Positions 5,747 to 7,491 of a stretch of DNA of 7,491 nt are shown piece after piece. The notes under the pieces were generated by a model. That model had not been told where the DNA came from. It saw only the letters and a list, made by a program, of their open reading frames with translations, and ran no database searches. The position numbers and the translations under genes are program-made. Position 1 is the first letter of the stretch; the number at the start of each line of letters is the position of its first letter. Location: positions 1 through 7,491 of the forward strand of contig JAETTS010000116.1 of the NCBI GenBank assembly GCA_021769025.1. The letters are read 5' to 3'. The DNA is from Enterocloster bolteae (GTDB taxonomy: Bacteria; Bacillota_A; Clostridia; Lachnospirales; Lachnospiraceae).

Positions 5747-6546
5747 AGATTATCCTGCTGATTCTTTTGGTCATTTTTCACGTTACTGTGACGGATTATC
5801 TTATGACAAACCCGGATTTCTACCAGTTGGATGCTTATACCTGGGAGAGCGATGAGTTTCGGGCTATGAAGTTGGGAGCGGTTGTGGCAGAGATGGATCC
5901 GGTGGATGTGGATACGGTTACTGTCTGGATGATCGAAAGCGAATATGATCTGGCAGGGGAAACAGAGAGACTTCCTGTGTCTGAACGGGTGAAGGTGGGG
6001 CGGCCGGCTGAATACCGGAAGCTTCGGCATGCGTATGAAGTGATACTTAAGGACTTAATATATTTTCCGATACCGTCCAGCACGAATCCGGATACCCCGG
6101 ATATAACGTATGAAAATGGCTGGATGGATACCAGGACTTATGGCGGTGAAAGAGGGCATGAAGGCTGTGATATCATGGGAAATCAACGGCCGCGGGGATT
6201 TTATCCGGTTGTGAGCATCAGCGACGGCACGGTGGAGAAGGTGGGATGGCTGGAGAAGGGCGGGTGGCGGATCGGCATCCGGACTCCGGCGGGGCTGTAT
6301 CTTTACTATGCCCACCTGTATGATTACAGCAGAAATTGGCAGGAGGGGGATCCGGTGAAGGCTGGAGAACTTCTTGGATTTATGGGGGATACCGGGTATT
6401 CCGCTATAGAAGGAACCACAGGGAATTTTGACGTGCATCTCCACCTGGGAATGTATCTTCAAACTGACCACTATGAGGAATTGAGTGTGAATCCTTACTG
6501 GATTCTTAAGTATCTGGAAAAGTACAGGCTGAGATATTGTTATTAG
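5743..6546 (+). CDS. Membrane-anchored M23 (LytM-type) zinc metallopeptidase
   Basis: A 267-residue protein with one N-terminal hydrophobic segment (2-17), probably an uncleaved anchor that places the rest outside the membrane. Residues ~25-115 form a spacer domain I do not recognise. The C-terminal ~130-250 is a peptidase M23 domain, the fold that cuts peptide cross-links in peptidoglycan. The zinc ligands are all present: H139-E-G-C-D143 (the HxxxD motif) and H232-L-H234 (the HxH motif). The conserved Y-A-H191-L is also present. The copy should therefore be active, unlike degenerate M23 proteins such as SpoIIQ of B. subtilis. ATG 5743 is preferred over ATG 5722 because AAGGAAGGA (5725-5733) precedes it at 9 nt. 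It is divergent from ylbJ with 53 bp between starts, which hints at a sporulation or wall-remodelling role but does not prove it. No sigma-A promoter is obvious. Confidence 0.88.
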   Translation: MQIILLILLVIFHVTVTDYLMTNPDFYQLDAYTWESDEFRAMKLGAVVAEMDPVDVDTVTVWMIESEYDLAGETERLPVSERVKVGRPAEYRKLRHAYEVILKDLIYFPIPSSTNPDTPDITYENGWMDTRTYGGERGHEGCDIMGNQRPRGFYPVVSISDGTVEKVGWLEKGGWRIGIRTPAGLYLYYAHLYDYSRNWQEGDPVKAGELLGFMGDTGYSAIEGTTGNFDVHLHLGMYLQTDHYEELSVNPYWILKYLEKYRLRYCY

Positions 6547-6551
6547 GAGGC

Positions 6552-6578
6552 AACCGTACAATGCGCACCTGAACGGTT
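6552..6578. repeat. Inverted repeat AACCGT / ACGGTT between the peptidase gene and pckA
   Basis: AACCGT (6552-6557) and ACGGTT (6573-6578) are exact reverse complements with a 15-nt spacer that contains the palindrome TGCGCA. It lies 6 nt after the peptidase stop. No T-run follows, so it is a poor intrinsic terminator. The right arm falls inside the decamer TGAACGGTTA (6570-6579), which is also present before the rsmD promoter, so an operator role is more likely than a terminator role. Confidence 0.4.
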
Positions 6579-6621
6579 AAATTAGGGTAAAAATCTGTGT
6601 TATTAAATTCACAAGTTCATA

Positions 6622-6650
6622 TTGATTTTTATGGTTTTATCATGTATAAT
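6622..6650 (+). promoter_or_regulatory. Sigma-A promoter of pckA
   Basis: TTGATT (6622-6627) and a perfect TATAAT (6645-6650) are separated by 17 nt, and TG directly precedes the -10 box. This is the strongest housekeeping promoter in the window. Transcription should begin near 6657, leaving a leader of about 90 nt that holds the small ORF at 6697-6747. Confidence 0.85.
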
Positions 6651-6696
6651 CATTACAATGGCGTACTAGGAATATCCATTATGCAGGAGATATTTT

Positions 6697-6747
6697 ATGT
6701 CCCTCCATATGCAGGCCAATAATTTTAAAGAAAAGAGGTTAAAGTAA
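6697..6747 (+). CDS. Candidate 16-codon leader ORF of pckA
   Basis: ATG 6697 opens a 16-codon reading frame coding for [16 protein letters not shown], ending at TAA 6745-6747. AGGAG (6685-6689) lies 7 nt before the ATG, a better placed site than that of pckA itself. The stop is followed by a single G and then the pckA ATG, and the pckA ribosome binding site (AGAGG, 6734-6738) lies inside this ORF. Ribosomes ending here would be in position to restart on pckA, so translational coupling or leader control is plausible. The peptide matches nothing I recognise. It is basic and Lys-rich at its end. Whether it is translated, and whether the sequence of the peptide matters, cannot be told from one genome. 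Confidence 0.45.
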   Translation: MSLHMQANNFKEKRLK

Positions 6748-6748
6748 G

Positions 6749-7491
6749 ATGGCAGAACTTAATTTAAGCAAGTATGGTATCACCGGAACCACAGAAATTG
6801 TACACAATCCTTCCTTTGAATTCTTATTTGAAGAAGAGACCAAATCCGATCTGACTGGATTTGAAAAGGGACAGGTAAGTGAGCTTGGTGCAGTTAATGT
6901 AATGACCGGTGTCTATACAGGACGTTCACCAAAAGATAAATTTATTGTAATGGATGAGAATTCAAAAGATACTGTATGGTGGACTTCCGACGAGTATAAG
7001 AATGACAACCATCCGGCTACGGAAGAGACCTGGAATGTTGTAAAGGATCTGGCTCTGAAAGAACTTTCCAATAAGAAGCTTTATGTTATGGATGCTTTCT
7101 GCGGCGCAAACAAGGATACCCGCATGGCAATCCGTTTCATCGTTGAGGTGGCTTGGCAGGCTCATTTTGTGAAGAACATGTTCATCCAGCCAACGGCGGA
7201 AGAACTTGAGAACTTTGAGCCAGATTTCGTGGTTTACAATGCTTCCAAGGCAAAAGTTGAAAATTACAAAGAATTAGGCTTGAATTCTGAGACCGCTGTT
7301 GTGTTCAACATTACCAGCCGCGAGCAGGTTATCCTGAATACATGGTACGGCGGAGAGATGAAGAAGGGTATGTTCTCCATGATGAACTACTATCTGCCGT
7401 TAAAGGGCATCGCTTCCATGCACTGCTCTGCAAATACAGACATGAACGGTGAGAATACAGCCATCTTCTTCGGCCTGTCTGGTACTGGCAA
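6749..7491 (+). CDS. pckA: Phosphoenolpyruvate carboxykinase (ATP), partial
   Basis: The first 247 codons plus two bases of the ATP-dependent enzyme that interconverts oxaloacetate and phosphoenolpyruvate in the cytosol. The full enzyme is usually ~530-540 residues, so a little under half is present. T-G-R59-S-P-K-D-K-F matches the substrate-binding loop. Y200, K206 and H225 keep the same spacing as E. coli Y207, K213 and H232, which bind oxaloacetate and the metal. The window ends inside the P-loop G-L-S-G-T-G-K (from 242). In gut Clostridia the enzyme often works toward carbon dioxide fixation and ATP formation as well as gluconeogenesis; that is family knowledge. The start has AGAGG 10 nt upstream and matches the family N-terminus. 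It has its own promoter (6622-6650) and a leader with a small coupled ORF. Confidence 0.96.
   Translation, partial: MAELNLSKYGITGTTEIVHNPSFEFLFEEETKSDLTGFEKGQVSELGAVNVMTGVYTGRSPKDKFIVMDENSKDTVWWTSDEYKNDNHPATEETWNVVKDLALKELSNKKLYVMDAFCGANKDTRMAIRFIVEVAWQAHFVKNMFIQPTAEELENFEPDFVVYNASKAKVENYKELGLNSETAVVFNITSREQVILNTWYGGEMKKGMFSMMNYYLPLKGIASMHCSANTDMNGENTAIFFGLSGTG

Noticed and set aside
6552..6578. Inverted repeat as intrinsic terminator of the peptidase gene
   Set aside because: Six-base stem, 15-nt loop and no T-run after it.
6681..6722. 13-codon ORF from ATG 6681 in the pckA leader
   Set aside because: Weaker ribosome binding site and out-of-frame overlap with the better ORF at 6697-6747.

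Overview
The window looks like chromosomal DNA from a spore-forming Clostridia, most likely the Lachnospiraceae. The basis is the gene set (rsmD-coaD next to a ylbJ-family sporulation gene, and an ATP-type pckA), strong AGGAGG-type ribosome binding sites, medium GC genes and AT-rich promoters. No RNA gene, CRISPR array, insertion sequence or phage gene was seen. Every gene inside the window is intact; only pckA is cut by the right edge.

Layout. (1) 154-2809, + strand: two exported, surface-anchored proteins in an apparent operon. The first has a long acidic low-complexity linker and a C-terminal LprI-like (DUF1311) domain. The second is a canonical lipoprotein with a DUF4163/DUF3298 module, the type found in the lysozyme receptor RsiV. 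A clear intrinsic terminator follows (2823-2856). (2) 2857-4740, + strand: a sigma-A-type promoter preceded by phased A-tracts, then rsmD (16S rRNA m2G966 methyltransferase), coaD (phosphopantetheine adenylyltransferase) and a small soluble protein made largely of seven 11-residue coiled-coil repeats. Spacings of 8 and 14 nt imply one transcript. (3) 4757-5689, - strand: a YlbJ/SpoVV-family membrane protein, convergent with the previous operon and 16 bp from it. A sigma-E-like promoter sits just upstream, overlapping the start of the next gene. (4) 5743-6546, + strand: a membrane-anchored M23 (LytM-type) zinc peptidase, divergent from ylbJ. (5) 6622-7491, + strand: a strong promoter, a leader with a 16-codon ORF ending one base before pckA, and the first 247 codons of PEP carboxykinase, stopping inside the P-loop.

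The rsmD-coaD-ylbJ neighbourhood recalls the B. subtilis ylbH-coaD-ylbJ order, but here ylbJ is inverted and a coiled-coil gene is inserted. The most interesting points are the possible lysozyme-related surface operon, the coupled leader ORF of pckA, and a decamer found exactly 42 nt upstream of the -35 boxes of both the rsmD and pckA promoters.
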